Of a stretch of 64,000 nucleotides of DNA, positions 18,268 through 27,088 are shown piece by piece. Under the pieces are notes generated by a model, which saw nothing but the letters and a program-made list of their open reading frames with translations, ran no database searches and was not told the DNA's origin. Source of the stretch: Liminaster sp017519885 (lineage in GTDB: Bacteria > Bacteroidota > Bacteroidia > Bacteroidales > UBA3663); contig JAFWRO010000015.1 in the NCBI GenBank assembly GCA_017519885.1, positions 305,507 through 369,506 of the forward strand, written 5' to 3'. Numbering within the stretch: the stretch's first letter is position 1; every line of letters starts with the position of its first letter. Position numbers and translations under genes: made by a program.

Positions 18268-18604
18268 ATGAATAGAGTATTATATTTGGATATTCTTAGG
18301 ATAATGGCTATAATCGCGGTCGTTATGTTGCATGTGTCTGCACAGCGTTTTTATGTCTCTTTCCCGTCTTATGAATGGGAGGTTCGTATGTTTTTTAATT
18401 CAATGGTAAGATGGGGAGTACCAATCTTTGTCATGATAAGTGGTGCCCTTTTCTTAGACCCGCAGAAAAAAATTAGTTTGGCCAAACTCTAAATGGTATG
18501 CAATTCTTATTATTCCATTATTTAGTTTTTTTGTGCTATTAATATCTGGGTTGTTCTCATGGTTATTATCTAAAATCCCATTGATTAATAAATATGTTGT
18601 TTGA
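18268..18604 (+). pseudogene. Acyltransferase-3 remnant with its centre deleted
   Basis: The first 74 codons (18268-18492) encode a typical acyltransferase-3 N-terminus: LYLDILRIMAIIAVVMLHVS with the catalytic-type His, then MVRWGVPIFVMISGALFL. The frame stops at 18490. In another frame, 18494-18604 encodes WYAILIIPLFSFFVLLISGL and ends SKIPLINKYVV, which looks like the last membrane helix and C-terminus of the same family. Full-length members have about 330-350 residues, so some 230 residues are missing at the junction, together with a frame change. The remnant cannot be functional. It would once have O-acetylated or otherwise acylated the glycan. Confidence 0.8.
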
Positions 18605-18664
18605 GAACGCATTTGTTTTGAATGAATGATATCTTAAGTTATTTGAATTATTGAGGATAAAAAT

Positions 18665-19582
18665 ATGAATTTAGATCCGGAAGAAAGAAATGGCTACTAT
18701 ATTTCAGCAGAGATGAAAAAGGTGTGGTCTGTTGAAATGCAATTACTCAAGAAGCTGCTAGAGGTATGTGAAAAACACAATCTTAAGGTCTGGGCGGAAG
18801 GAGGCACTTTATTAGGGACTATTAGGGAAAAAGGGTTTATACCCTGGGATGACGATATTGATATGGCAATGATGCGCGATGATTATGATAAGTTACAAGT
18901 ATTGGCTAAAGATGAATTTAAGCCTCCATTCTTCTTTCAGTCCGGTTATACTGATAAATTTGCTAATGGAATGACAAGATTAAGAATGGATGGAACATCA
19001 GCAATTACCAATCTTTCCATTTATCATAATTGTCATCAAGGTATTTTCATCGATTTATTCCCATTGGATGTTATGCCAGATAATGAGCTTGCTAGAAAAA
19101 AATTTATTAAAGAAAAAGTAAAAAAGAGATTAGAATTAAGATATTCAATAGATAATCGTTTGTCTTTTACGGATTGGAAATACAATTATGTTTTGATAAA
19201 ATCTAGAATCAAAACTAGAATTAGAGGATTTCATAATTGTTTTAAGGAATATGACCAATTTATTAAGCAATATTGGGTTTCGGATAATCATAAAGTCTCA
19301 TTGATTTCTTGGATTTTTGATGAAAGATATTTAAGAGAAAAAGAATGGTATAATGACACTTTATATCTTCCTTTTGAAGATATCTTAATGCCAGTACCTG
19401 GTAATTATGATGCTATTTTAAAGACACAATATGGCGATTACATGAAGCCAGTTAAGGCTCCAACTATGCATGGCGATTTTGCTGCTTTGGATCCAGAACA
19501 TTCATATTTGGATTATTTGCCAATTGTAAGGAAAGAAAAACGGAAAGAGACTTTTAAAGCATTCCTTAAGAGGATTTATTAA
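18665..19582 (+). CDS. LicD family phosphotransferase (copy 2)
   Basis: A 305-residue LicD protein with WAEGGTLLGTIREKGFIPWD (residues 43-62), the WDDDID acidic motif (61-66) and a late MHGDFAALDPEHSYLDYLP. It carries about 20 extra N-terminal residues compared with copy 1. It is probably a phosphodiester-forming transferase using a CDP-activated group. It follows the acyltransferase remnant and lies in the AT-rich block. Confidence 0.87.
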   Translation: MNLDPEERNGYYISAEMKKVWSVEMQLLKKLLEVCEKHNLKVWAEGGTLLGTIREKGFIPWDDDIDMAMMRDDYDKLQVLAKDEFKPPFFFQSGYTDKFANGMTRLRMDGTSAITNLSIYHNCHQGIFIDLFPLDVMPDNELARKKFIKEKVKKRLELRYSIDNRLSFTDWKYNYVLIKSRIKTRIRGFHNCFKEYDQFIKQYWVSDNHKVSLISWIFDERYLREKEWYNDTLYLPFEDILMPVPGNYDAILKTQYGDYMKPVKAPTMHGDFAALDPEHSYLDYLPIVRKEKRKETFKAFLKRIY

Positions 19583-19661
19583 ACATTCTTCACACTAAAA
19601 TTTCTGACCTCGTTTGGTTATAAGGTAACTGTTTAAAGGATAGAAACATAAGTTCGTTATT

Positions 19662-20648
19662 ATGCACAATATATTGCTTCTAGATACTTCAGTTGGCTCG
19701 TTTAATAAGGGAGATGATATAATAATGGAGTGTACCAGAAAGGAATTATCTTTTCTTTTGAAAGATAACTACGAATTGACTCTTCCTACGCATGTTTCTC
19801 CATTTCATTGGTATCAGGTTTTTCGTAATTCTCTTTATGTTCAAGCTTTTAGCAATTGCAAATATAAATTTGTTGGAGGATCAAATATTTTGATTCCACA
19901 GCTTTTGACTCATTTACCGCAATGGAATATTAATTTGTTTAACTATCAGCCAATGAAAGGGTCTATCTTGGTTGGTGTAGGAGCAGGGCAAGGAGCCGAG
20001 GGGCCAATTAACTATTATACTAAATATATTTATACTCATCTTCTTAATACTTATTTTTTTCATAGCGTTCGAGATGAACGTACAAAAAAATACATAGAGC
20101 GATTAGGGCTTAAGGCCATTAATACTGGTTGTGTGACAATGTGGTTGCTTACACCAGAATTTTGTAGAATGATACCGACAAATAAGGCTGATAAAGTTGT
20201 CTTTACTTTAACTTATAGCCCTAATACAGACGAAAGAGATCAAGAATTAATTGATATTTTATGCAATAACTATAAGCATGTTTATTTTTGGCCTCAAGGA
20301 TATATGGATTTAAACTATCTTTCAAGATTTAAAGGTATAGATAGTATTAATATTCTACAGGCATCTAAAGACGCTTACGATGAATACCTCACTAATAATG
20401 ATTCTGACTATGTCGGAACTCGACTTCATGGTGGAATTTATGCTATGAGGCATAAGAGAAGAGCAATTATTTTATCGATAGATGAGCGTGCTCGTGCAAT
20501 CAATGCGAAGAATCATTTGAATTGTATTGAAAAAAAAGATATCCATAATCTTGAGGATATGATTAATTCATCATTTCCGACATCGGTGGTAATGGATTAT
20601 GAAGCCATTAATGATTGGAAATCTCAATTTGAAGTATATGATGTATAA
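19662..20648 (+). CDS. Polysaccharide pyruvyltransferase family protein
   Basis: A 328-residue protein of the CsaB/WcaK-like pyruvyltransferase family. It has an N-terminal glycine-rich entry (NKGDDIIMECT), a KFVGGSNILIPQ stretch, VGVGAGQGAEGP, and the conserved YVGTRLHGGIYAMRHKR near the C-terminus, where the Arg and His are the family's invariant residues. Members either put a pyruvyl ketal from phosphoenolpyruvate on a sugar or act as related transferases. The stop lies inside the next gene (8-nt overlap), so the products may work together. Confidence 0.82.
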   Translation: MHNILLLDTSVGSFNKGDDIIMECTRKELSFLLKDNYELTLPTHVSPFHWYQVFRNSLYVQAFSNCKYKFVGGSNILIPQLLTHLPQWNINLFNYQPMKGSILVGVGAGQGAEGPINYYTKYIYTHLLNTYFFHSVRDERTKKYIERLGLKAINTGCVTMWLLTPEFCRMIPTNKADKVVFTLTYSPNTDERDQELIDILCNNYKHVYFWPQGYMDLNYLSRFKGIDSINILQASKDAYDEYLTNNDSDYVGTRLHGGIYAMRHKRRAIILSIDERARAINAKNHLNCIEKKDIHNLEDMINSSFPTSVVMDYEAINDWKSQFEVYDV

Positions 20649-21888
20649 CATTGTACTTGACAATATTATTGTAGATCATAATATAGTTTACTATAATTTC
20701 TCTTGCTCAAAAGAGTTGGATGAATATTTTAAATCCAAGCAATTGTTTATTGAATATCCAGATGATGTTTCTTCTGTTCCACTAAGTATTCTATCAATTC
20801 CGTTTATTGCTACATTTTTGGGCATATCTTGGCTTGAAAATACTAATTTATATGTTGACGAGCTGGATAGCACATATTATTATTCTTTACGGGAAGTAAG
20901 AAGTGCGTTTCAGGATATGTATTATAATGTATCTCTAAAAGGCCGCGTAGTTCCTTGTAAGATTGTCCACAATAATGTAGTTGGATGCGGACAGTCATTG
21001 TTATTATTTGGTGGTGGTGTAGATGCTCATTGTTCTTATATTAGACATAAAGATACTATATCTCATATTATGAATATTCAGGGATGGTTTTCAAATATGG
21101 ATGCTTGTGATACTGCTGCAGAAGCAGATAGAATGCATTGCCATGAATTTTCAGAGAGGATGGGCATTCTATTTTACTATGTAAAGAGTAATTTTGCAAG
21201 TATTGTTAATGCAAATATCTTTAACCGAAAGTTCCAGTCATTGCTACATGACCAATGGTGGCATGGGATTCAACACTCTATGGCTTTTATTGCTATCTCA
21301 ATCCCAATAGCGTTCTTACATTCCATTTCTAATATTATTATCGCCAGCTCATGCACTAAAGGTCGCGTTAAACCCTGCGGGTCTTTTATAACTACTGACT
21401 CGGCGTTTAAGTATGCGGGTGAAGGAAATGTCTTGCATGATGCGTTCGAACTGAATAGACAAGGTAAAATCAAGGTAATTGTAGATTGCCAGAAGGCGTC
21501 TGGCCAACCATATCCATTAAAGGTTTGTTCTTTTAATGATCGTAATTGTTGCGAGTGCGAAAAGTGCTTCCGAACAATAATTGAAATTATAGCCGAAGGG
21601 GGAAGAATCCAGGATTTTGGATTCTCTATAAAAGGCTCATTAGTCGCTTTCTTCGCTGATGTAATGAATCGCAGGCTGGGCCTTTGGGGAATGTCCTTTG
21701 AACGAGAAATCTATTGGAAAGATACCATCAAGAGAATGAAAGAAAATTATGATAATATAGCAGAGAAAGAATTTGTGGATTGGTTCTTGACTTATGATTT
21801 CGATAAGGAACAGATACGGTCACGAAGGAACTATTATTTTCACAATTTTTTTTCAATAATTAAGAGGAAATTATTTAATCATAAATAA
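20641..21888 (+). CDS. PP-loop ATP-pyrophosphatase-like protein of unknown role
   Basis: A 415-residue protein that I do not recognise as a named enzyme. LLLFGGGVDAHCSY (residues about 121-133) resembles the SGGxDS PP-loop of N-type ATP pyrophosphatases such as QueC and the WbpG amidotransferase family. A cysteine group, KVCSFNDRNCCECEKCFRT (about 294-311), resembles the metal-binding Cys clusters of QueC-like and MurL-like proteins. The first loop residue is Gly instead of Ser. The start could be ATG 20638 or 20641; both overlap the pyruvyltransferase-family gene. It may adenylate a carboxyl or carbonyl group of a sugar-linked intermediate. That role is inference only. Confidence 0.5.
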   Translation: MYNIVLDNIIVDHNIVYYNFSCSKELDEYFKSKQLFIEYPDDVSSVPLSILSIPFIATFLGISWLENTNLYVDELDSTYYYSLREVRSAFQDMYYNVSLKGRVVPCKIVHNNVVGCGQSLLLFGGGVDAHCSYIRHKDTISHIMNIQGWFSNMDACDTAAEADRMHCHEFSERMGILFYYVKSNFASIVNANIFNRKFQSLLHDQWWHGIQHSMAFIAISIPIAFLHSISNIIIASSCTKGRVKPCGSFITTDSAFKYAGEGNVLHDAFELNRQGKIKVIVDCQKASGQPYPLKVCSFNDRNCCECEKCFRTIIEIIAEGGRIQDFGFSIKGSLVAFFADVMNRRLGLWGMSFEREIYWKDTIKRMKENYDNIAEKEFVDWFLTYDFDKEQIRSRRNYYFHNFFSIIKRKLFNHK

Positions 21889-21906
21889 TCGCGGTTTTGT
21901 CCTTAT

Positions 21907-22995
21907 ATGATTAGTGTTATTATTCCTATATATAATACTGGAAAGGCATTAAATAAGTGTTTGAAGTCTGTAGTTAATCAAACCTACAAAGATATTGAGA
22001 TTTTATTGGTTAATGATCATTCTACAGATAATATCACTAATTCCTTGATAGATGAATGGGTTAAAAAAGATCCAAGAATAAAATTGATTAATAAGGAGGT
22101 AAATGAGGGCGTTGACATGGCTCGATATTCTGCACTCCAAGTGGTAACTGGGGATTATATCACATTTGTCGATTCTGACGATTGGATTGAGAAGGATGCA
22201 TTTGAATCTTTATTAAATATTTCATTCGAGACAGGAGCCGATGTCGTTATTGGAAAAATACGGAGGATCTTTTATCACAAGCTATTATCAAAAGAGGCCC
22301 CATATGAGAGAGATTGGATGAATCGGCTTATTCTTCATGATGAATTAATGTCAACGTATTACTTATCTTATTTTGGTGTCAATAAATTACCTATCCAACT
22401 TTGCTCAATTCTGTTTCGTACATCTGTCGTGAAATCTTCAAATATTATGCCGTCTGGATTAAAATTTGGAGAGGATTTATTAATGAGCATGAAAATATTC
22501 CCTAATATAAATAGTTTATATGCAGTAAACAAAGTTGTTTATAATTATAACGTTGGATTACCTAAAATTTCTGATAAGTATTTTGATTATTGGTTGGAAA
22601 GTGCTAGAATGTTATATGAAAAAAAAATGGATACAATAATCGAAATGCACTATGATAAAGCAATCTATTATCAAAAGATGGAATTAATCAATTATTTGAA
22701 GTTTTATGTCTATATATGTTGTACTCGAAGGGCTAATCAGAGAAATAAAAACATTGAAACTATAAGAAAAGAGATTCAGAATCCTGTTTATAAAAGCCTA
22801 GATACACTGTTGAACAGTAGGTATAAAGACCCGAAGTCGGTTGAATTTATCATTAACGGTGAAGCAGAAGGTTTTTACGCATATATTGAAAAAGATATAG
22901 TGAATATTCGAAAAAATCCCAGATTGGTAATTTTAAATTTTATTACTGGAACAAAAGCTTTATTAAAAAGGGTTTGGTTTCATGGTAACTCATAA
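21907..22995 (+). CDS. Family 2 glycosyltransferase
   Basis: A 362-residue GT2 enzyme beginning directly with ISVIIPIYNTGKALNKCL. VNDHSTDN replaces the usual DDGSTD at the donor site and TFVDSDDWIE holds the metal-binding acid. KFGEDLLMSM is the catalytic-base region. The C-terminal third is extended compared with short GT2 proteins and lacks a membrane anchor. It lies 18 nt after the PP-loop-like gene. Substrate unknown. Confidence 0.87.
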   Translation: MISVIIPIYNTGKALNKCLKSVVNQTYKDIEILLVNDHSTDNITNSLIDEWVKKDPRIKLINKEVNEGVDMARYSALQVVTGDYITFVDSDDWIEKDAFESLLNISFETGADVVIGKIRRIFYHKLLSKEAPYERDWMNRLILHDELMSTYYLSYFGVNKLPIQLCSILFRTSVVKSSNIMPSGLKFGEDLLMSMKIFPNINSLYAVNKVVYNYNVGLPKISDKYFDYWLESARMLYEKKMDTIIEMHYDKAIYYQKMELINYLKFYVYICCTRRANQRNKNIETIRKEIQNPVYKSLDTLLNSRYKDPKSVEFIINGEAEGFYAYIEKDIVNIRKNPRLVILNFITGTKALLKRVWFHGNS

Positions 22996-23030
22996 AGATG
23001 ATTTAGTAGTTAAATGTTTATTATATTTTG

Positions 23031-24227
23031 ATGAATAATATTATTAGTTATTTTCGGAATACGATTGAATTGCTGTTTATTATTATTTATAGAACCGTAT
23101 ATCTACCTATAAGAGTATGTAAGATACGCCAAAAGAAGATAATAAATGTTGCATTTGTTATATCCGATTTAGGAAAATGGAAAACAGAATTGCTGTTTAA
23201 GGCAATGCAGGCTCATCCTCGTTTTTCTCCAGAAATATATGTTGTTTCTTATTCTAATGAAAACCACCATGATATTGCGTATTTGATAGATTATTTAGAG
23301 AAGAACAATTATCCATATCATAAAAAAGAGAATACCCAAGTTTTTAAAAAACAATCAAGACCAGATATTCTTTTTTATCAGGAGCCATATAGTGGAAATA
23401 TCCTAAGAAATATTTTGTCACTTTTTTGCTTTGTCCCCTATGCTTTTCATACGACAGATGCCAAATGGTTCATTGATACTCCGATGCTTAATATAGCTTG
23501 GCAAGTATATTATGAGAATTCATTGGCTGCAAAATATGTTTCTAAAGTAATGAAAAATGGAGGCCGTAATTGCTATGTGACCGGGTTGCCTTATTCTGAT
23601 TTGTTTAGCCAGCCATTATTTTCATACGACTCCCCTTGGAAAAAGCAAGATAGAAAGAAGAAAAAGATTATCTGGGCGCCACATCACACAATCAATTCTG
23701 ATCGATTTGTATGTCATTCCACGTTTCTGGATTATTTCGATACAATGTTTTTTCTAGCAAATAAATACAAAGATGATATCCAGATGGCGTTTAAGCCTCA
23801 TCCTGTTCTAAAGTCGAAATTGTATAGAATCTGGGGGATTGAAAGAACAGAAAACTATTATTCACAATGGGAAAGTGGAGAGAATACACAATTGGTTTTG
23901 GGCAATTATGTTCCATTGTTTTTGTTTTCTGATGCTATGATTCATGATTGCGGATCATTTACAGTGGAGTATCACTATACCAAAAAGCCGGTAATGTACC
24001 TTGTCAATGAGAAATTTCGTGAAGAAGGATTAAATGAGTTTGGCCGAAGGGCATTTGAATTGCATTATTTGGGAAAAAATGCTAAAGAAATCGAAGATTT
24101 TATTACCAATGTCATCGAAGGAAAAGATGATTTGAAAAGCGCTCGTGAAGCCTTTTATCAGGAATGCCTTCTCCCACCAGAAGGGAATAATGCTTCAAAT
24201 AACATTATTAATGCCATACTATCTTAA
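23031..24227 (+). CDS. CDP-glycerol glycerophosphotransferase family protein (copy 2)
   Basis: A 398-residue homologue of the protein at 14831. It has an N-terminal hydrophobic stretch (LLFIIIYRTVYLPI) that may anchor it to the membrane, then WAPHHTINSD, FKPHPVLK and MIHDCGSFTVEYHYTKKPVM, the three family motifs in the usual order. Two such enzymes suggest either two phosphodiester linkages or a primase plus polymerase arrangement as in teichoic-acid synthesis. TTG at 23028 is the codon before the chosen ATG. Confidence 0.85.
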   Translation: MNNIISYFRNTIELLFIIIYRTVYLPIRVCKIRQKKIINVAFVISDLGKWKTELLFKAMQAHPRFSPEIYVVSYSNENHHDIAYLIDYLEKNNYPYHKKENTQVFKKQSRPDILFYQEPYSGNILRNILSLFCFVPYAFHTTDAKWFIDTPMLNIAWQVYYENSLAAKYVSKVMKNGGRNCYVTGLPYSDLFSQPLFSYDSPWKKQDRKKKKIIWAPHHTINSDRFVCHSTFLDYFDTMFFLANKYKDDIQMAFKPHPVLKSKLYRIWGIERTENYYSQWESGENTQLVLGNYVPLFLFSDAMIHDCGSFTVEYHYTKKPVMYLVNEKFREEGLNEFGRRAFELHYLGKNAKEIEDFITNVIEGKDDLKSAREAFYQECLLPPEGNNASNNIINAILS

Positions 24228-24236
24228 GAATTGAAT

Positions 24237-25292
24237 ATGCTTTTCGTCATTTATATTGTATTATTCACCATTTGTGCAATCGATTCTAAAGTCATTAAAA
24301 ATGATTTTAAGCTTGATTTTTTATCGATTCCTCAATGCAATGTTGTCAAAGGTTTTTTCATTATTCTTGTTTTTATTAGCCATATCAATCAGTATATTCT
24401 GAAGGCTGGCTATAGCGTTTCTTCTTTCGGAGATATACTATATTTCAAGATTACTGGAGGTATAGGTCAATTGATGGTTGTAATGTTTCTCTTTTTCTCC
24501 GGATATGGCATCATGGAATCATATAAGAAAAAGGGGGCATACTATGTGACCTCTATGCCTAAAAAGAGGATATTAACCACTCTATTGAATTTTGACGTGG
24601 CTGTATTATTTTATATAGCGCTTAACGTTTTATTAGGGAAATCTATGACAGTCAGCCAAGTTTTTTTGTCGTTTATAGCTTGGGACTCTGTAGGGAATAG
24701 CAATTGGTATATTTTTGTTATCTTAGTGTGCTATACATTATCTTATCTCATTTTGGATTTTTGTGTTCGTCGGCCTTCTTCGCAAAAAGATAGGCTTTCT
24801 ATGGTGGGCCTATACATACCATTTGTCATGGTTGTTATTTGTTTGTCCTTTCTAAAAGCATCATGGTGGTATAACACAATGTTATGTTTCCCTTTGGGTA
24901 TGGTTTATTCCCAAAAGAAGGAGATGATTAATCGTTTGGTTCAATCTAATTATTACGTTAGTTGGTTATTCGTTATTGTAATATTTTTCGTTTTTAGATA
25001 TATGCCTGTATCTGGACAAGGAATAATTGGCAATATAGAGTCTATGGCTTTTGCAATATTTATAATCCTTATCATGATGAAAATGGATTTGAACAATAGA
25101 TATCTTCAATGGATGGGGAAAAACTTATTTCCTATTTATATATATCAAAGACTGATGATGATTGCCATTTACGAAATACCAGATGGAAAGTTTTTTATAG
25201 CATCATATCCCATCTTATTTATTTTAATATGTTTTTTGAGTGTAATTCTCATTGCATGGATGTATCCTAAATGGCAAGTGTCTGTTAGATGA
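24237..25292 (+). CDS. Acyltransferase-3 family membrane protein
   Basis: A 351-residue membrane protein with about ten hydrophobic segments. FIILVFISHINQYI (about residue 40) carries the His of the acyltransferase-3 family, and MFLFFSGYGIMESYKKKG follows as in other members. It probably O-acetylates the glycan from the cytoplasmic or periplasmic side. The ATG at 24237 is preferred over a TTG two codons upstream. It is the last gene of the AT-rich block and might replace the function of the decayed homologue at 18268. Confidence 0.78.
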   Translation: MLFVIYIVLFTICAIDSKVIKNDFKLDFLSIPQCNVVKGFFIILVFISHINQYILKAGYSVSSFGDILYFKITGGIGQLMVVMFLFFSGYGIMESYKKKGAYYVTSMPKKRILTTLLNFDVAVLFYIALNVLLGKSMTVSQVFLSFIAWDSVGNSNWYIFVILVCYTLSYLILDFCVRRPSSQKDRLSMVGLYIPFVMVVICLSFLKASWWYNTMLCFPLGMVYSQKKEMINRLVQSNYYVSWLFVIVIFFVFRYMPVSGQGIIGNIESMAFAIFIILIMMKMDLNNRYLQWMGKNLFPIYIYQRLMMIAIYEIPDGKFFIASYPILFILICFLSVILIAWMYPKWQVSVR

Positions 25293-25379
25293 TAAACTAT
25301 TTTAGTATTTGCTTAATAGGCCACATTTTTCATTGATTAAGTTAAGAAAATCTTCATTTGTTAGCTTTCTTATAATATT

Positions 25380-26102
25380 ATGAATAACATCGCATTAATC
25401 ATTGCTGGAGGATCTGGCAATCGCATGGGGCAGGATATCCCCAAGCAGTTTATTCATATTGACGGAGCCCCGGTTATCATTTACACGATGAAGGCATTCG
25501 AGCAGCATCCCGATATCGATGGGATAGCAGTCGTTTGTCTGCATGGATGGGATACCGTATTGCAGTCTTATGCTCATCAGTTTAATATTTCCAAATTGAG
25601 ATGGATTTTCCCTGGAGGTAAGACGGGCATGGAGTCAATTCATAACGGAATCTATGGACTTAAAGAGGCAGGGTGTGATGACGAGGACCTTGTGCTGATT
25701 CATGATGCGGTTCGTCCACTGCTTTCACAGGAAATCATCTCTTCGAATATTGCTATTTGCAAAGCTTACGGCTATGCCATTACGGGTATTCAGTGCCGCG
25801 AGGCAATCTTGAAGAGTGAGGATGGTTTTACTACCACTACCAGTATCCCGCGCGATACGTTGATCCGTACGCAGACCCCCCAAACTTTTAAACTGGGGAA
25901 TATTTTAGCTGCACATGAAGAAGCTGCTCAGCGGGGCATCAAAGACTCAGTCGCATCTTGCACACTGATAGCAGAACTGGGCACCGATAGGGTGATGCAT
26001 ATTGTCCCAGGATCTGAAAAGAATATCAAGATTACCACGGTCGAGGACATCGAGATGATCAAGGCATTGATGCATACTGCTAAAGAATCATGGCTGAAAT
26101 AA
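25380..26102 (+). CDS. IspD/TarI-like cytidylyltransferase
   Basis: A 240-residue nucleotidyltransferase: AGGSGNRMG (residues 9-17), PKQF (21-24), IHDAVRP (107-113) and TPQTFKL. These are the IspD/TarI motifs for making a CDP-linked alditol from CTP. In IspD an Arg usually follows the second GG (as in TRxxSV); here the stretch is GGKTGMESIHNG, without that Arg, and resembles the capsule-type branch more than the isoprenoid enzyme. It overlaps the following SDR gene by 13 nt. With LicD and CDP-glycerol-type transferases in the operon it most likely makes the CDP-alditol donor (CDP-ribitol or similar). A role in isoprenoid synthesis is the alternative. Confidence 0.82.
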   Translation: MNNIALIIAGGSGNRMGQDIPKQFIHIDGAPVIIYTMKAFEQHPDIDGIAVVCLHGWDTVLQSYAHQFNISKLRWIFPGGKTGMESIHNGIYGLKEAGCDDEDLVLIHDAVRPLLSQEIISSNIAICKAYGYAITGIQCREAILKSEDGFTTTTSIPRDTLIRTQTPQTFKLGNILAAHEEAAQRGIKDSVASCTLIAELGTDRVMHIVPGSEKNIKITTVEDIEMIKALMHTAKESWLK

Positions 26103-27088
26103 AGGATTTGCCTTGGGAGTTATTATCGGGATGTAATATCTTTGTAACGGGAGCTACCGGTCTTATTGGTTCCTGTCTGGTGGATGTGTTGATGCAGCGC
26201 CCACAAAAGGATTATCAGGTCTATGCCCTTGGTCGAAATGAAAGGAGAGCCAATCATCGTTTCCATCGCTACATTTCGGATAACAGTTTTCATTTTGTGG
26301 AGGGAGACGTTATCCAACCTCTTACATGTAATTTCACTTTTCATTACATAATTCACGCAGCAAGCAACGGCAGTCCCAATTTCTTTGCCAATAGCCCTGT
26401 TGAGGTGATGAAATCTAATCTCTTTGGCGTCTCCAATCTCATTGAATATGGACTTGGACATGGCATGAAACGATTCCTCTATGTTTCTTCTGGTGAGGTC
26501 TATGGCAGCAACGAAGCAGCAGTTCTGGACGAGAACAGTTACGGATATGTTGATATTCTCAATTCCCGATCCTGTTATCCTTCTTCCAAACGTGCTGCTG
26601 AGACTTTGGCGATGTGTTATGCCGGTGAGTATGGCGCTGATGTGGTGGTGGCGCGACCTTGTCATACCTATGGTCCGCATTTCACAGAGTCGGATAATCG
26701 TGTCTATGCTCAATTTATTAGGAATGTGCTCAGCGGTGAGGATATTGTCATGAAAAGTGCAGGAACTCAATATCGCTCCTGGTGCTATGTCGAGGATTGT
26801 GTTTCGGCTCTTTTGTATATTCTTTTAAAAGGGAAGAACGGTGAAGCTTATAATATCGCTGACAAGAATTCAGTTATTACTATCCGGGAATTGGCCGAGA
26901 TGATTGCTTCTATTGCTGGTCGTAAAGTTGTGATGCAAGCTCCCTCCGATAGTGAGAAGAAAGAATTTACATCCATCAAACGCGCAGTTTTCGATACTGC
27001 AAAATTGGAAGCTTTAGGCTGGACAGTCAGCGGTACGATGGAAGAAAAGTTGAGAAGGACGATAGACCTTTGTAGAACGAATGATTAA
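26090..27088 (+). CDS. Extended SDR (NAD-dependent epimerase/dehydratase family)
   Basis: A 332-residue extended SDR: GATGLIG at residues 21-27, the Ser of YVSSGEVYG (131-139) and the catalytic Tyr163 and Lys167 in SCYPSSKRAAE. These are the features of sugar-nucleotide epimerases and decarboxylases. The 13-nt overlap with the cytidylyltransferase suggests both act on one metabolite. In Haemophilus, CDP-ribitol is made by a fused IspD-like/SDR protein, so this SDR may be the reductase of a CDP-alditol pathway. An ordinary UDP-sugar epimerase role cannot be excluded. Confidence 0.83.
   Translation: MAEIKDLPWELLSGCNIFVTGATGLIGSCLVDVLMQRPQKDYQVYALGRNERRANHRFHRYISDNSFHFVEGDVIQPLTCNFTFHYIIHAASNGSPNFFANSPVEVMKSNLFGVSNLIEYGLGHGMKRFLYVSSGEVYGSNEAAVLDENSYGYVDILNSRSCYPSSKRAAETLAMCYAGEYGADVVVARPCHTYGPHFTESDNRVYAQFIRNVLSGEDIVMKSAGTQYRSWCYVEDCVSALLYILLKGKNGEAYNIADKNSVITIRELAEMIASIAGRKVVMQAPSDSEKKEFTSIKRAVFDTAKLEALGWTVSGTMEEKLRRTIDLCRTND

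Noticed and set aside
25380..26102. Housekeeping ispD of the isoprenoid pathway
   Set aside because: Context (overlap with an SDR, LicD and CDP-glycerol-type transferases) and the missing Arg after the second GG favour a capsule role. It cannot be fully excluded without the rest of the genome.
26123..26770. A 215-codon minus-strand frame opposite the SDR gene
   Set aside because: The plus-strand SDR has all catalytic motifs in this stretch; the antisense peptide is His- and Ile-rich without a domain.
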